From the NCBI GenBank assembly GCA_004802705.1, contig SGPL01000179.1, positions 1 to 57,201 of the forward strand: a stretch of 57,201 nt of DNA, given 5' to 3'. Each line of letters opens with the position of its first letter. Position 1 is the first letter of the stretch. Below, piece by piece: positions 35,571 to 48,420 of the stretch. The notes below the pieces were generated by a model. That model did not search any database and was not told the DNA's origin. It saw only the letters and a program-made list of their open reading frames with translations. This DNA is from Bondarzewia mesenterica (Eukaryota > Basidiomycota > Agaricomycetes > Russulales > Bondarzewiaceae). A program made the position numbers and the translations under genes.

Positions 35571-38500
35571 ATGCATCTCTACAATCTCACGCTGGAACCA
35601 GCTACCGCAGCCACACAAGCCATTGTAGGGAACTTTTCTGGGGCTAGACAGCAGGAAATAATAGTTTCGAATGGCACCCGCTTAGAGCTCCTGCGTCCCG
35701 ACGTGCAAACGGGCAAAGTGAACACAGTCATTGCTAGCGATGTTTTCGGCTCGATTCGATCGCTCGCTGCGTTCAGGTTGACTGGCGGTGCTAAGGGTGA
35801 GCCCGTGTACGTATCCGTGTTCGTTTTCCCTCGTGTTCACATACGATATTTTATTCAGACTACGCAATAGTAGGATCTGACTCGGGGAGGATTGTTATCT
35901 TGGATTATGATCCAAAAACGAGTAGCTTTGTCAAAATCCATCAAGAGACATACGGAAAGTCAGGCGCGAGGAGGATCGTTCCCGGGCAGTATCTGGCGAC
36001 GGATCCGAAAGGGAGGAGCGTCATGGTTGCGGCCATGGAGAAGGCCAAGTTGGTATATATTCTAAACCGCGACGTGGCGGCCAACTTGACCATCTCTTCG
36101 CCTCTCGAAGCCCACAGAAACGCAGCTATTATCCATCATATTGTCGGGTTGGATGTTGGTTTCGAGAACCCCATGTTTGCCGCGTTGGAGGTGGATTACA
36201 CGGAGTCGGACCAAGACCCCACTGGAGAAGCTTTTAACAACGCCGACAAAGTGAGCGTTCACCTGATTTGCTGCGTTGGTATTGGCGTTTTACATTTGCA
36301 CTCAGGTTCTGACGTACTATGAGCTCGACTTGGGTCTGAATCACGTTGTACGAAAATGGAGCGAGCCAACAGATCCTCGTGCCAACCTGCTCGTTCAAGT
36401 CCCTGGCGGCCAGTTGGCTTCCTCAGATCGCTACGACGGTCCCTCTGGTGTCCTTATATGCTGCGAAGATCACATCATTTATCGGCATGTGAATGTCCCG
36501 CAACATCGTGTGCCCATCCCGCGGAGAAAACACCCACTAGAAGACACAGAGCGAGGGTTGATAATCACATCCGCAGTCATGCATAAAATGAAGGTGCGTT
36601 GAGTGACTTACGTTATGACATAGGCTCATTGCTCGTCCTAGGGCGCTTTCTTCTTCCTTCTACAAAGCGAAGAAGGTGACTTGTACAAGGTCACCATCGA
36701 ACACGAGGACGAGGAGGTGAAGGCGGTCAAAATAAAGTATTTTGATACCGTGCCTATAGCGTCCAGTTTGTGTATCTTGAAATCTGGTTTCCTCTTCGTA
36801 GCGGCCGAATTTGGCAACCAGTGAGCTTCCCACCCTTTGTCATCTTTCTTCTGAATTTTGATGTTTGTTTTTCTAGTCAATTGTACCAATTTCAAAAACT
36901 TGGGGACGATGATAATGAGCCCGAGCTCAGTTCTGCAGATTATCCTTCGTTTGGCATGGCCGACCCGTCTCAGCCCCTTCCTCGCGCGTATTTCCGACCT
37001 CGACCTCTGGACAATCTTGCCCTTGCCGACGAGATGGAATCGATGAACCCAATTTTGGACTCCAAAGTCATGAACCTCCTTCCAAATTCTGACACGCCCC
37101 AGATTTTCGCTGCCTGTGGTCGTGGCGCTCGCAGCACATTCCGTACTCTACGTCATGGTTTGGAGGTGGAAGAGACCGTCAGCTCCGACCTGCCAGGTAT
37201 TCCCAATGCTGTATGGACGACCAAGGTCAAGGAGGACGGTAAGTGGCTTCCGTTTACATCACAATGCTGCATATATTTATGCGTGTATAGATTCCTTCGA
37301 CTCCTACATCATCTTGTCTTTCGTCAACGGTACGCTGGTGCTATCCATTGGCGAAACCATTGAGGAAGTACAGGACACCGGTTTTCTCTCATCCGCCCCT
37401 ACTCTTGCTGTGCAGCAGATTGGGGCCGATGCTCTGCTCCAAGTGCACCCACACGGTATCCGACACGTCCTTTCCGACCGGCGCGTCAATGAATGGAGAG
37501 TTCCGCAAGGGAAAACCATCGTTGCAGCCACGACTAACAAGCGACAGGTTGTCGTTGCATTGAGTTCGGCAGAACTCGTCTACTTTGAGTTGGATCTGGA
37601 TGGACAATTGAATGAGTACCAGGACCGGAAGGCTATGGGGAGCACCGTCCTTGCTTTGAGCATTGGTGAAGTGCCTGAAGGCAGGCAACGTACGCCGTAC
37701 TTGGTACGCTTTTGGACCTTTTTCTCAGCTCGGGTATCTGACAATATGTGGATTAGGCGGTTGGCTGTGAAGACCAGACAGTCCGTATCATTTCTCTCGA
37801 CCCAGAAAGTACGCTGGAGACGATCAGTCTCCAAGCGCTCACTGCTCCGCCATCTGCGATCTGCATTGCGGACATGCTAGATGCTGGTATCAACAAGAGC
37901 CAACCGACGATGTTTGTCAACATAGGCCTTCAGAATGGCGTTTTGCTGCGGACTGTGTTGGATCCGGTCAACGGACAGCTGACAGACACTCGAACAAGGT
38001 ATTTTGTCAGTCTTGTTGCCATGGTGGTATCCGTTACTCATGCTGTCGTGGCTGCAGGTTCCTTGGTACTCGCCCTGTTCGCCTCATTCGGGTCCAAATT
38101 CAGCATCAGCCTGCGATCCTAGCGCTTTCATCAAGAACATGGCTGAACTACACTCACCAAAATCTCATGCACTTTACGCCCCTCATTTTTGAAAACTTGG
38201 ATTATGCGTGGAGTTTCTCTGCTGAACTCTGTCCTGAGGGGTTGATTGGTATCACGGGAAGCGTGCTTCGGTGAGTGAGATTGTCTGCCTAGTTCTCGCG
38301 CCTTGTGTTTGCGCTTCCAAAGATGACACCAAGGGATCGGACGGATCCAAAGGACCGATGCCGAAACCTTTTACATTACCAATTGTTCCTACTGAGCTCA
38401 TCCTTGCACCAATCCTCTTTTCTGCGTCCTTGGCGACTGACACAACCTTGTTTTTTTAGGATATTCCAAATCCCCAAGTTGGGGACCAAATTGAAACAGG

Positions 38501-40002
38501 ATGCTCTCCCCCTTACATATACACCCCGAAAATTCATCTCGCATCCTCATAACGGATATTTCTATTTAATTGAGGCAGATCATCGCGTCATGAGCGAAGA
38601 AGCTGCTTTGAAGAAAGTAACTGAGATGGTGCGTTACACCTTTTTTTATCTGTCTCCTTATCGCTGAAGCAGACGCACAACAGCGGTCTCGAGGGGTGAT
38701 GGTGGACGACGAGGTCCTTGATCTTCCTCCTGAAGTTTTTGGAAGAGCAAAAGCACCTGCCGGGACATGGGGTTCATGTATCCGAATCATCGACCCTGTT
38801 GAGGTTTGTGGATTTCTCGGGCCCTCTTATCTGACGTATACTGAATGTTCTCAAGGGAAAAACTGTGTCAGTCGTCCACCTTGACAACAATGAAGCTGCA
38901 TTTTCCTTGGCAGTAGTCCCATTCTCGGCACGGCAAAATGAACTGCACCTTGTCGTTGGTACTGCTCAAGACACATTTTTATCTCCAAGGTCATGTACGA
39001 GCGGATTTCTGCGGGCGTACAAATTTATCGATGATGGCGCGGGTCTCGAGCTTCTTCACAAGGTGGGGATTTTTGAAGACACAAGTGCCGTTACTTCAAC
39101 GACTCACGATCCTCATCACAGACGGAGACCGATGACGTTCCTCTTGCACTGCTGCCATTCCAGGGACGACTAGTTGCTGGTGTGGGCAAAGCCTTGAGAA
39201 TATATGACATCGGTAAAAAGAAATTGCTTCGTAAGGTCGAAAATAAGGTAATAATGCCCGTTTCATTTGACGACAGCATACTAATCTATATGCATAGACT
39301 TTCTCGACAGCCATCGTCACCCTCAATACCCAAGGTTCGCGCATCATCGTCGGCGATATGCAGGAATCCATCGCCTTCGCTGTCTATAAAGCGCCAGAAA
39401 ATCGACTGCTGGTTTTTGCTGATGACACCCAGCCAAGATGGATTACATGCTCGGCGATGGTCGACTACACGACTGTGGCCGCAGGCGATCGGTTCGGTAA
39501 CATCTTCGTCAACCGGTTGGACATCAAGGTGTCGGAGCAGGTCGACGACGACCCAAGTGGTGCCGGCATTCTGCATGAGAAGGGCGTGCTAATGGGGGCC
39601 CCTCACAAAACGGCCATGCTGGCGCATTTCCACGTCGGCGATCTCGTCACTTCCATACACAAGGTATCGCTGGTGGCTGGTGGCCGCGAGGTCCTGCTGT
39701 ACACTGGCTTGCACGGAACCATCGGCATCCTGGTGCCTCTTGTGTCAAAGGAAGACGTCGACTTCATCTCGACACTCGAGCAGCACATCCGTACAGAGCA
39801 GACAAGTCTCATAGGCAGAGACCACCTCGCATGGAGAGGGTATTACGTTCCTGTGAAGGGGGTGGTGGATGGTGACCTTTGCGAAACGTACGCGCGGCTG
39901 CCTGCCTCAAAACAGAGCGCGATCGCTGGGGAATTGGACAGAACTGTGAGCGAGGTGCTGAAAAAGCTGGAGCAGTTGCGGGTGACGGCGAGTGGTTTCT
40001 AA
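35571..40002 (+). CDS. RSE1: Splicing factor 3b subunit 3 (SF3B3/SAP130/Rse1)
   Basis: A core subunit of the U2 snRNP SF3b complex, which binds the pre-mRNA branch-site region in the nucleus; a DDB1-like protein of three beta-propellers. It starts [20 protein letters not shown]. Family stretches include [147 protein letters not shown] and [12 protein letters not shown]. It ends [15 protein letters not shown] with the TAA at 40000-40002. About 1,200 residues, the usual length. A dozen or so short GT-AG introns; the frame is intact. It is the last intact gene before the AT-rich region. Confidence 0.95.
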
Positions 40003-40055
40003 CCGGGGGCATCTTTTAGTCATTGTATGTGCTGCTTTGTATAGTGTGTAGGTTA

Positions 40056-40199
40056 TGGACTGTTTCGCAGTTGTCGATAGTTTCAATAGGACAAGTATAA
40101 AAAAAGTAATGGAAATACGACCATGAAATGGACTGTTTCGCAGTTGTCGATAATTTCAATAGGACAAGTATAAAAGTAATGGAAGTACGACCATGAAAA
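40056..40199. repeat. 73-bp tandem duplication just after SF3B3
   Basis: Two direct copies (40056-40128 and 40129-40199) begin TGGACTGTTTCGCAGTTGTC and end at GACCATGAAA. The second differs by a few substitutions and a 2-nt shorter A run. They lie 54 bp after the stop codon, so they are probably within the 3' UTR or terminator of SF3B3, and mark the end of the gene-rich part. Confidence 0.9.
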
Positions 40200-41950
40200 C
40201 ACGCACAACAGGCATTAACCCATATCAAATTGGCCAATTCCTTTCTGAAAGCAATCTTAACCTCAAAATTTTGGACAAATATTCAGACTTCCCCAAAATA
40301 CTACTGAAATTTTAAATTTCAGCCTTTCCAAATTTATACATTATGCATCAGGAGAAATTTTACTGATCCTAAGAAGAAACCTATCATTCAAACAAGCTGA
40401 ACTGGCAAAAAATCTTCTAAGAAAGTTATAGTACCTTCAGCTCAGCTGAAAGTAAAGGTTTCGGGCTCAATTTGGTTGCACATGTGACCAACTTGCCATA
40501 TTTAATTTTGAACTTGCTGATTTTTTAGATTTCTATCAAATTTCAGACAAAACAACAGAACTTCTGAATTTTTAAGGCCCAGATTAAATTCAGAAGCTCT
40601 CTAGGGTGTCTGATTTTAAATAATGCCTCCTGTGCTTGTTCTGATCAACTTTGTGGGGCCATGTAAGGTTTTTATGATTTATGATTCCTGATTAAGGAAT
40701 CGTTGCTTGTAGCAGGAACATGGGCTATTTTGACCCCCCCGGAATTGTTGCACTAGTAGATTATAAATTGTTATTAGAGTTGCAACTAGTCTCATTACAA
40801 ACTGACAACACTGGGGGAATGGAGGTATTTAGTCTGTCAGTAAATGTAAAAATAACGATAGATAAAGACAAAGTTTAATCCAGATTTTTGTAAGAGATAA
40901 ATAGAGTATAAATAATATATTTATCATAATATATACTCAGCATTTACTCTGATAATCAATTTTAAAACTGCTTTATGTATTTTCAAATTATTCCTTTTAA
41001 AATAAATGAAAAAAAGACTCACTGTTCATGCTTGATTTATGCTGGAGCATTCCATAATGAATATTTATCATTTGTATCATATGTGCCTCGCATATGGATG
41101 CTAATAATATTTTTAACTTTCTCTCCTTTTTTTTAAGGGCATACCTTAAGTAAATATTCCCTTCTCTTTTATATTTTCTCTTTATAATTCCTCAATGTAA
41201 ATGAGCAATGCACATCAGAATTTTATATGAAGTGCATCCTTACCACATCTCAAATTTCTTTTCAGACATTTATGAACATTGAATATCTAAGAGATCTATC
41301 AAAATAATCATGTAGCACAAAACAACCTGCTGCTCAGCTCATTGTTGAATTAGAGCTGACTTGTATGAATATCGCTGTCATCATCCAGCCATCTAACTGT
41401 GTATTATCAACATGCCCAGTCTTTGAAGAATTAAAGTCAAATCCTCTTCTGTACTTTTTTTATGATTTAAATCTGCAGTAGCACCATCAACCCTCTTTTC
41501 TAACCCAGTTATGGCTGTTGCAGCACTTGAGTGCCCTATTTTGATGTGCCATGATAGACTCTCATCATTTGCCCATGCCTTAAGTTGTGCTGTTTCTTGT
41601 TCACTCTTGCCACAGTGAGGATGCTGTATTGAAGAAGCATCAGAATAGGCTGAGTGTGAAGCTGAAGGAAAGGGGGGGATATGTTTGTATCTATTGGCTT
41701 ATAGCTCTTAGACCTCAAGGTACTTCATGCACTTTAGTCATGTCTTTGTCCTCTAAATTATAGTTGTCGACTTAAAAGACATCATTTGAGTTGAGCATAT
41801 CAATGCACTTTGAATGAGATAAGGCTCAATCTCTTAAAAAGAAAGAAAATTGATGAAGTGATGCACTATTTAGTCCCTTACTACCTTTTAAGATAGTCTA
41901 GCTGAACGTGCATTTTTGGTGATCAAGATGGCCTAGCTAACTTGGGCTCA
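40200..41950. other. Start of the AT-rich, CpG-poor region; no gene
   Basis: Composition shifts here to AT-rich DNA with almost no CpG and no long open frames. Only short accidental frames exist. I find no repeat partner for this part inside the window. Confidence 0.7.
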
Positions 41951-42293
41951 ACTAGCAACTTGCCAATGTTTTATACAGTTGGGCTCAATATCTCACTGAA
42001 ACTGTCTTAGACAGTTAGGCTGAGCAAAATGAAAAATAGCCTAGGGTTCATCAGTGACTATCTGAGATAGCTGGGCTGAGCAAAAAAAAAATAGCTTAGG
42101 GGTCATCAGTGACTATCTGAGACAGTTAGGCTCAGCAAAATAAAACATAGCTCAGGGGTCATTGGCGATCATCTTAAACAGCTGAGCCTAGCATTTTGAG
42201 AATATAATTTATGTTATTGTAGCACCAAAGGGATCATCTCAGTGAGACTGCCTGAGACTGTTTAACTTATTATCTCACTAAGAGGGTTACCTC

Positions 42294-43913
42294 TGTGTTA
42301 AAACCTCACATGGGTAGAGATACAGACACTTAATAGATAGCTTGCATATGTCATTGCTTAGCTCTAAGATCAGTCAGAGTGGAGACTATTTAGGTGTCTA
42401 ACCTAAGTGGCCTTGTAGTCTCAGTTGTATAAGAGGTTTTTGGTATAAAGTAGTGATAAATTGCAAGAGTTCAGGGATTCAGTAGGTCTTCAGTAACTGA
42501 AGATGTATCTGCAAGAGGGATATCTTCAGAAGAGATTAAGCTGAAGTACATATAGCTAATCAGCCCTGTATATAAGTACTGCATTTTAAGGCAGGTCATC
42601 AGCAATAGCATATGTCAATGGTATGCACTAGAAAGGCTATTGGTGAATAAGTATTCACATGCAAAGAAGTTAGTAGAGCTCTTGTGGGTCAGAGCCCAGA
42701 TTGATCCAAAGTCTGGCTGAGTCTATAAGTCATGTTGATATGCCCCATCACACTCTAAGCACATAGCTTCACTATTTTATGACCCTATTCTATTCCCTAT
42801 AGCCCTTGACTTCCCTCTCAAGGATGCTACACTAGAGTGTGCAATAGAATTATATTATTGGATTGGCTGACTTAAAGCATGAGATACTGCCTAAAGTTTT
42901 GCAATAGATAGCCAACAAAACATGAGCAGCTGAAAAGCTAGAATCATCGCCAATTTAGCCAAATTATAATTAGCTGCTTCTGTTTATTCCTAAATACATC
43001 ATACAACTTATAGAGCTACCTCATCCATCTCTTCTTACCTCACAATTTATCATGCACAATAGTGCACTCATACTTTGTACGCACTTTTAGAGGTTGTTCA
43101 ACACAACCTCTCTATCTTTTATTTTGTGATTAGTTTTATTTCATGTCTTTATTTTATCAATCTTTATCACTCACACATACACACTTTCCTTACTTGCTTC
43201 CTAATTAGAGCAGATGTCTGATTATGTGACTATAATTCTGTATTAATTATATCGACCTATAACTATTGACATATGATTCTCCCACCACTCAGCCTTATAC
43301 TGCGTACTATTGTGCTCATAAATATAAGTTTGCTTTATCCCTCAGAATAGGCATTTCAGTTTACCTTGAGTGTAAGACACTTCTAGCTCACCTCATAGCC
43401 ATGAGTAGTTCATATAGCTCATCACCTTCACCTTTATTATCACCTTTGTTTTTATCTTTATAACTTGCTCTTATAGCCCCATCTTAATAAGCTCCCTTCA
43501 TTAATCCACATGTCAAAACATCATGTACTCACACATATTGATACCTCAAACTTGCTCAAAGCTCACGCTTACTCACTTGCTTTGTGTTCTCATTACACAT
43601 TCCCCTTTTGTTGCTGTTATTCTTATTGCTTTACTCACTTGTTGAGATTTCTAGTCAAAGATCCTTGACATCCTCACTCACTTACATATTTTAGTGGTTC
43701 TTTTAGTTGATTTTTCCTCCTAGAGGCATTGCTAGCATATTAATGTGATCTACTGATAAGATAAGATAAGATAAAGATAAGGCACATTAGGGCACTCTAT
43801 ATTAGGTTTATGCTCATCAGGATGTGAGTCACCATTCATGAGTAAGTCAATAAAGATCAGAGTAAATTGAGGAAAATTATATTCTAGGTCACATGTGCGA
43901 ACTATTCATGACA
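42294..43913. mobile_element. 1.6-kb insertion splitting the left arm (possible solo LTR)
   Basis: The right arm of fold-back element 2 reads continuously where the left arm is interrupted between 42293 (GGGTTACCTC) and 43914 (CTCAGTGAGACC). The inserted DNA begins TGTGTTAAAACC and ends ATGACA, the TG...CA ends of an LTR, and has an internal TATATAAG near 42569 such as an LTR promoter would carry. No coding remnant is seen and a clear 5-bp target duplication is absent. Solo LTR is a hypothesis; the insertion itself is well supported by the arm comparison. Confidence 0.45.
43752..43783. repeat. (GATAA)n microsatellite
   Basis: Several direct GATAA pentamers in a row inside the 1.6-kb insertion. 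No other function evident. Confidence 0.75.
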
Positions 43914-46900
43914 CTCAGTGAGACCATCTGAAACTATTTAGCCTATCATCTTGCTAAGTTACTGAGTAGTATTATCAACAATAGCCAATCATCTGAGATG
44001 TTTGTTTATCAGTAAAAGTGACTGCCTCATTAGCTGATCTTAGTGATAGGAGGGCATAAATCTGCTTTACCTTTTTAGTGATATATGACACTTGATAATA
44101 TATAACTTGCAGCCTATTCTCTAAGTTATTTATAATATTTATTAGTGAGATTATATTCTCTGATTAGTGAGAGAGTTTGCTTTGTTAGTATTTGAGATAA
44201 ATTTAGTGATCAGCATGCCTGATTCTATAAACTGATAATCTTTTGGTAGTTTAACATTCTTGTACATGTACAAACTACAGCTTGTGGCTCCACATGTTAT
44301 TATCATCACTAAGTTTGCACTCTTTACAGTCCATTAAGCATGCTTTTACAATTAATTTATTTTACCATAGTTTACAATTTACTTTTAATAATATGCAATG
44401 CTTTTACCTTTATCAAGAGCAATACTTTTTTATAATAGTGCATAACTCTTGGCTCATCACCTTTAATAAATGATGGACAGCAGCACATATCTTCTATACT
44501 TATTGAGGGTTCATATATTTTGACTTATTTGCAATCACATTGAGCTATTTATTTATATTTCTTTTCATATTCATTATATAATAATATATGTTAGTGATGT
44601 ATTCATTTAAAATAAAGTGCCCACATCTCAAAGAGTGTGATCTTGCTGTTGATTTTAATAAGGCACAGCTCTCAATGTCAGAATTAAGCTTTTTTAAAAT
44701 TCCTTCTATTTCTTTGTTAAAATCTTGTGTTGATATTTAATATTAATAGTTTTTAGCATGTATAAAGCTTAATATCATTCAGGATAAAATATGTATGTGC
44801 TTATTATATATAATGATATATGGAATATGCAGGGCCTTTTATTTATCTCATACTCAATCACAATGTTCTCTCAACATCAAGAGCAAAGAAGCAAATGCTT
44901 TTATAGACTAAAAATAAAATTTTATATTTTAAATTTTTATTGGCTTTCTTAATGACATATAAGTATAATTTAAGCAGTAAAAAGCTCAAATTTGCTCAAC
45001 AATATTCAAAGTAAATGTATGTCATATTGTGACATGTTGCAGCTTTTATAAAATGTGAGAATAATATTTAAACATTTGATGAGGCCATGCATGTAATAAG
45101 GCTCTTAGAGTATTACTTGCTTAAGACTTACAGGATTACAGGAGTTATGTTTAGCTTGCCAACATGTATAATGAATGACTTGAGACATGACCTGAATATC
45201 AGACAACTATCCCTCTGATAGTGTAGAATTATTCTAAAGGCTCATTGATACTTTATTGCTTTCTTTATAAGCTAATAATGATGAAAAACTAAGTCTGCTA
45301 TCATTAAGTCAGGCAAGCAAAGCAGTCTTTCTCATCAATCAGAGAAAGCAACCTCATCATTAAGTATTATAAATAAATTGAAGAATGGGCTGTGGATTGT
45401 GAATTTTTAAGTGCTATATATCACTAAGGAGCTAAAGCCAAATTATGCTGTCTTGTCTTCAAGATCAGCTAATAAAGCAATCTTAAGCATGGCAAAATAA
45501 ACTTTCTCATTAATCAGAGAATTCAACCTCATTAATAAGTATCATAAATGACTTGAGGAATGGGCTGTAGGATGTGAATTATCAAACATCATATATCACC
45601 AGAGAAGTAAATAAGTAAAAATTCATGCCCTCCTATTACTAAGGCCAGCCAGTGAGGCAATTACTCTAATTGATGAATAAACATCTCAGATGGTTGGCCA
45701 TCGTCGACAATACTACTCATGACTTAGTGAGATGATGGGCTGAATAGTTTTAGGTAGTCTCCTTGAGGCAACCCCCTTAGCAAGATGATGAGTTAAATAA
45801 CCTCAAGCTGTCTCATTAAGATGAATCCCTTGGCATTACAATAACACAAATTATGTACTCAAAATTTCGAGCCCAGCCATCTGAAATAGTCTTTAATGAC
45901 ACTTGCACTATTTTTCATTTTGCTAGGTCCAACCATCTCAGATGGTCATCAATGATCCTGATACTATTTTTCATATTGCTAAGCCTAATCATCTTAGATG
46001 ATTGCTGATGGCCCTTGAGCTGTTTTTTATATTACTGGGCCCAACTGTCTCAAATGATTGTCAATGGCCCCTACATTATTTTTCATTTTATTAAGCTCAA
46101 CCATCTCAGATAATCACTGATGGCTCTCATATTATTTTTTATTTTGCTCATCAGTAGCTGTAGTAACTTTGTAAAGTATATGACTTATTATAGTATAACA
46201 GTTTTCAAAGCCCCCTTAATTTAATAGCTTATAGTCTTAATGTAAAGTCTGCAGAGTGTCTATATATTATAAATGGCTTTTTATATGTTATTTTTTAATA
46301 TTATTTTCTATGTTATTTCTTATGTTATTTTATATATTTTATCTTTTTTTAAATATTTCTTTCTATATTTTTTATTGTGTTTTTTTATAATATTTTTTTC
46401 AATGTTTTTTTTCTTATTTTTTAATATAGCTCAGCTATATATAGCTAAGTATAATAAGTAAGCTAACTAAAATAAGAGTATGTTCAATATATATTATAAA
46501 GGCTTAGTATATTATTATAATATTATTATAAATATAAATATATAATTCTATCATATTTATTATTATAGTAAAAGCCCTTGATAAAGACATCTATAATTTA
46601 AAACAGAATTCAAATTAGTATAGTATTGATTAAGATATAGGTCTTTTATTATTATGAGCTAAAAATAGGTTGTTTTGAGATAAGCTTGGTTTTCTCCGAT
46701 GATAATATGATTAGAAAGCCATTGATGAGCAGATCATGAATCTGAAATCAGAATTAAAATTGATAAAGTATTGGCTGAGATATTGTCAATTTATTTTTAA
46801 AAGTGTCACATTTCTGTCAGTATTTTTTAGTTTTCTGCAACAACTAAAGCAAAGATGACCCTTAAACTAATTGCATTGCCTTTTACCAATTCAGCTCTAT

Positions 46901-47304
46901 GTCTTTCATTTATAGACTTCACTACCATGGATACTATTTTTATGACTCCTATTCTAATAGACTTATAGCAAAAAGGCAAATGTGCATGTCTTTTGAAATA
47001 TGACTTGTTTCTTGAAATATGACTTATTTCTTGAAATACAACTTATTGATGTGAATCTCATCCTAAAGTTTATTGCATGAATTGATATAAGTTAAGATGG
47101 TCAAAGTCAAATGTAATCATAGCAGCATAGTCCATAAATGAAATTCTTAGAGCTGACTTGATAAAGGGCAATGCAATTAGTTTAAGGGTCATCTCTGCTT
47201 TAGTTGTTGCAGAAAACTAAAAATACTGACAGAAATGTGACACTTTTAAAAATAAATTGATAATATCTCAGCCAATACTTTATCAATTTTAATTCTGATT
47301 TCAG

Positions 47305-47911
47305 ATTCATGATCTGCTCATCAATGGCTTTCTGATCATATTATCATCAGAAAAAACCAAGCTTATCTCAAAACAACCTATTTTTAGCTCATAATAATAA
47401 AAGACCTATATCTTAATCAATACTATGCCAATTTCAATTCTGATTTCATATTCATGATCTGCTCATTGATAGCTTTCAGATGATATCTTTGCCAGAAAAA
47501 ACAAAGCTTATCTCAAACCAATCTATTTTTAGCTGATAATAATAAAAGACTCATATCTCAACTAATACTATGCCAACTTAAATTCTGATTTCATATTCAT
47601 AACCTGCTCATTGATAGCTTTTGATAATATCTTTATTAGAAAAAATAAAGCCATCTCTATATAACCTATTTTTAGCTTATACTAATAAAACAGTAATACC
47701 TCAGCCAATGTTATACTAATTTTAATGTTGACTTTAAATTCATGATCTCCTCATTGATAGCTTTCTGATCATGTATCTGTTGGGAAAAATGAGGTCATCT
47801 GAAAAACATCTATTTTTAGCATATAATAATAAAGAGCAATATCTTAGCCAACATTATGCTGATTTTAATTTTGACTTTAGATTCATGATCTCCTCATTGA
47901 TAGCTTTTGAT
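47305..47911. repeat. Tandem array of ~145-bp units in the right arm of fold-back element 1
   Basis: Five direct units start at about 47305, 47450, 47595, 47738 and 47881 (lengths 145, 145, 143 and 143). Each begins ATTCATGATCTGCTCAT or close to it and contains a CTATTTTTAGC motif followed by TAATAATAAA. The fifth unit is cut at 47911 by the copia element and resumes at 52954, ending near 53068. The left arm has a single inverted copy (about 46610-46740). Confidence 0.85.
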
Positions 47912-48175
47912 TGTGACAAAGGCCGTATGACATGTACTTGTAGCAAGATCGGGACTCAGTCACGTGATTTAGAATTATGAGCATATTCAGACACGTCATC
48001 TTACTTCTCCCTCAGTCATCTTTGTACATGACTGAGGTGAGTTTCACATTTATATTATTGCTTAACTGTAGCTTACACCTGTACTAGTGTGTGTTGTCCC
48101 TACAGGTAGCTAAAGTCTCTAATAGTCAGTCATCTTTGTACGTGACTGAGCATATGTTGTCCCTACAGCTCAATA
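47912..48175 (+). repeat. 5' LTR of the copia element
   Basis: Begins TGTGACAAAGGCCGT and ends CTACAGCTCAATA, 264 bp long. Two internal copies of TTGTCCCTACAG occur. It aligns without gaps to the 3' LTR. Confidence 0.92.
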
Positions 48176-48192
48176 GGTTATGAGCTTCATTC
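48176..48192 (+). other. Putative primer-binding site of the copia element
   Basis: GGTTATGAGCTTC directly follows the 5' LTR, where the tRNA primer site lies. It loosely resembles the GGTATCAGAGC type site of many copia elements; the match is weak after decay. Confidence 0.4.
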
Positions 48193-48420
48193 TGCTGTAA
48201 CAGGACTCACTCACACACATACAGCTAGATTTTTTTCTCACTAGGATGCTTAGTATGCCTACTGCATTATTTTTAAATGCCGCAGTATGCCTACCATCAT
48301 ACACCTGGTTTTTTGATGCATATATTCGCCTACTATGGCCTTTCCTGCTCCCACAACATCTATATTCACAAAAATCACCCTACTTTTTTAAGACAAAATA
48401 GCTCAAGAGGCAGAACTGGC

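Larger units (their letters stand above)
41960..46155. mobile_element. Fold-back element 2, long inverted arms with tandem subunits
   Basis: The left arm (about 41960-42293, resuming 43914-44225) is inverted relative to the right arm (about 45310-46155). Matching pairs include GGAGGGCATAAAT / ATTCATGCCCTCC and TAGTATTATCAACAATAGCC / GGCCATCGTCGACAATACTA. The outer part of each arm is a tandem array with about a 56-bp period (motif CATCAGTGACTATCTGAGA), with about three to four copies left and five right. In the inner right arm a unit of about 175 bp is duplicated (from 45331 and 45506) where the left arm has one copy. The loop is about 1.1 kb and non-coding. Ends and target duplication are not resolved. 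No transposase is seen, so it would be non-autonomous. Confidence 0.65.

Noticed and set aside
41880..42200. Possible CRISPR-like array of regularly spaced repeats
   Set aside because: The 54-57-bp units are directly tandem without unique spacers, lie in a eukaryotic genome, and are mirrored by an inverted array at 45877-46155.
43266..44473. Short plus-strand ORFs in AT-rich DNA (43266-43463, 44282-44473)
   Set aside because: They lie within the insertion and inner arm of fold-back element 2 and have no motif or codon bias.
46273..46461. Phe/Tyr-rich frame resembling a membrane protein
   Set aside because: It is a T-rich tract of the inverted arm of fold-back element 1; the other arm gives the complementary A-rich tract.
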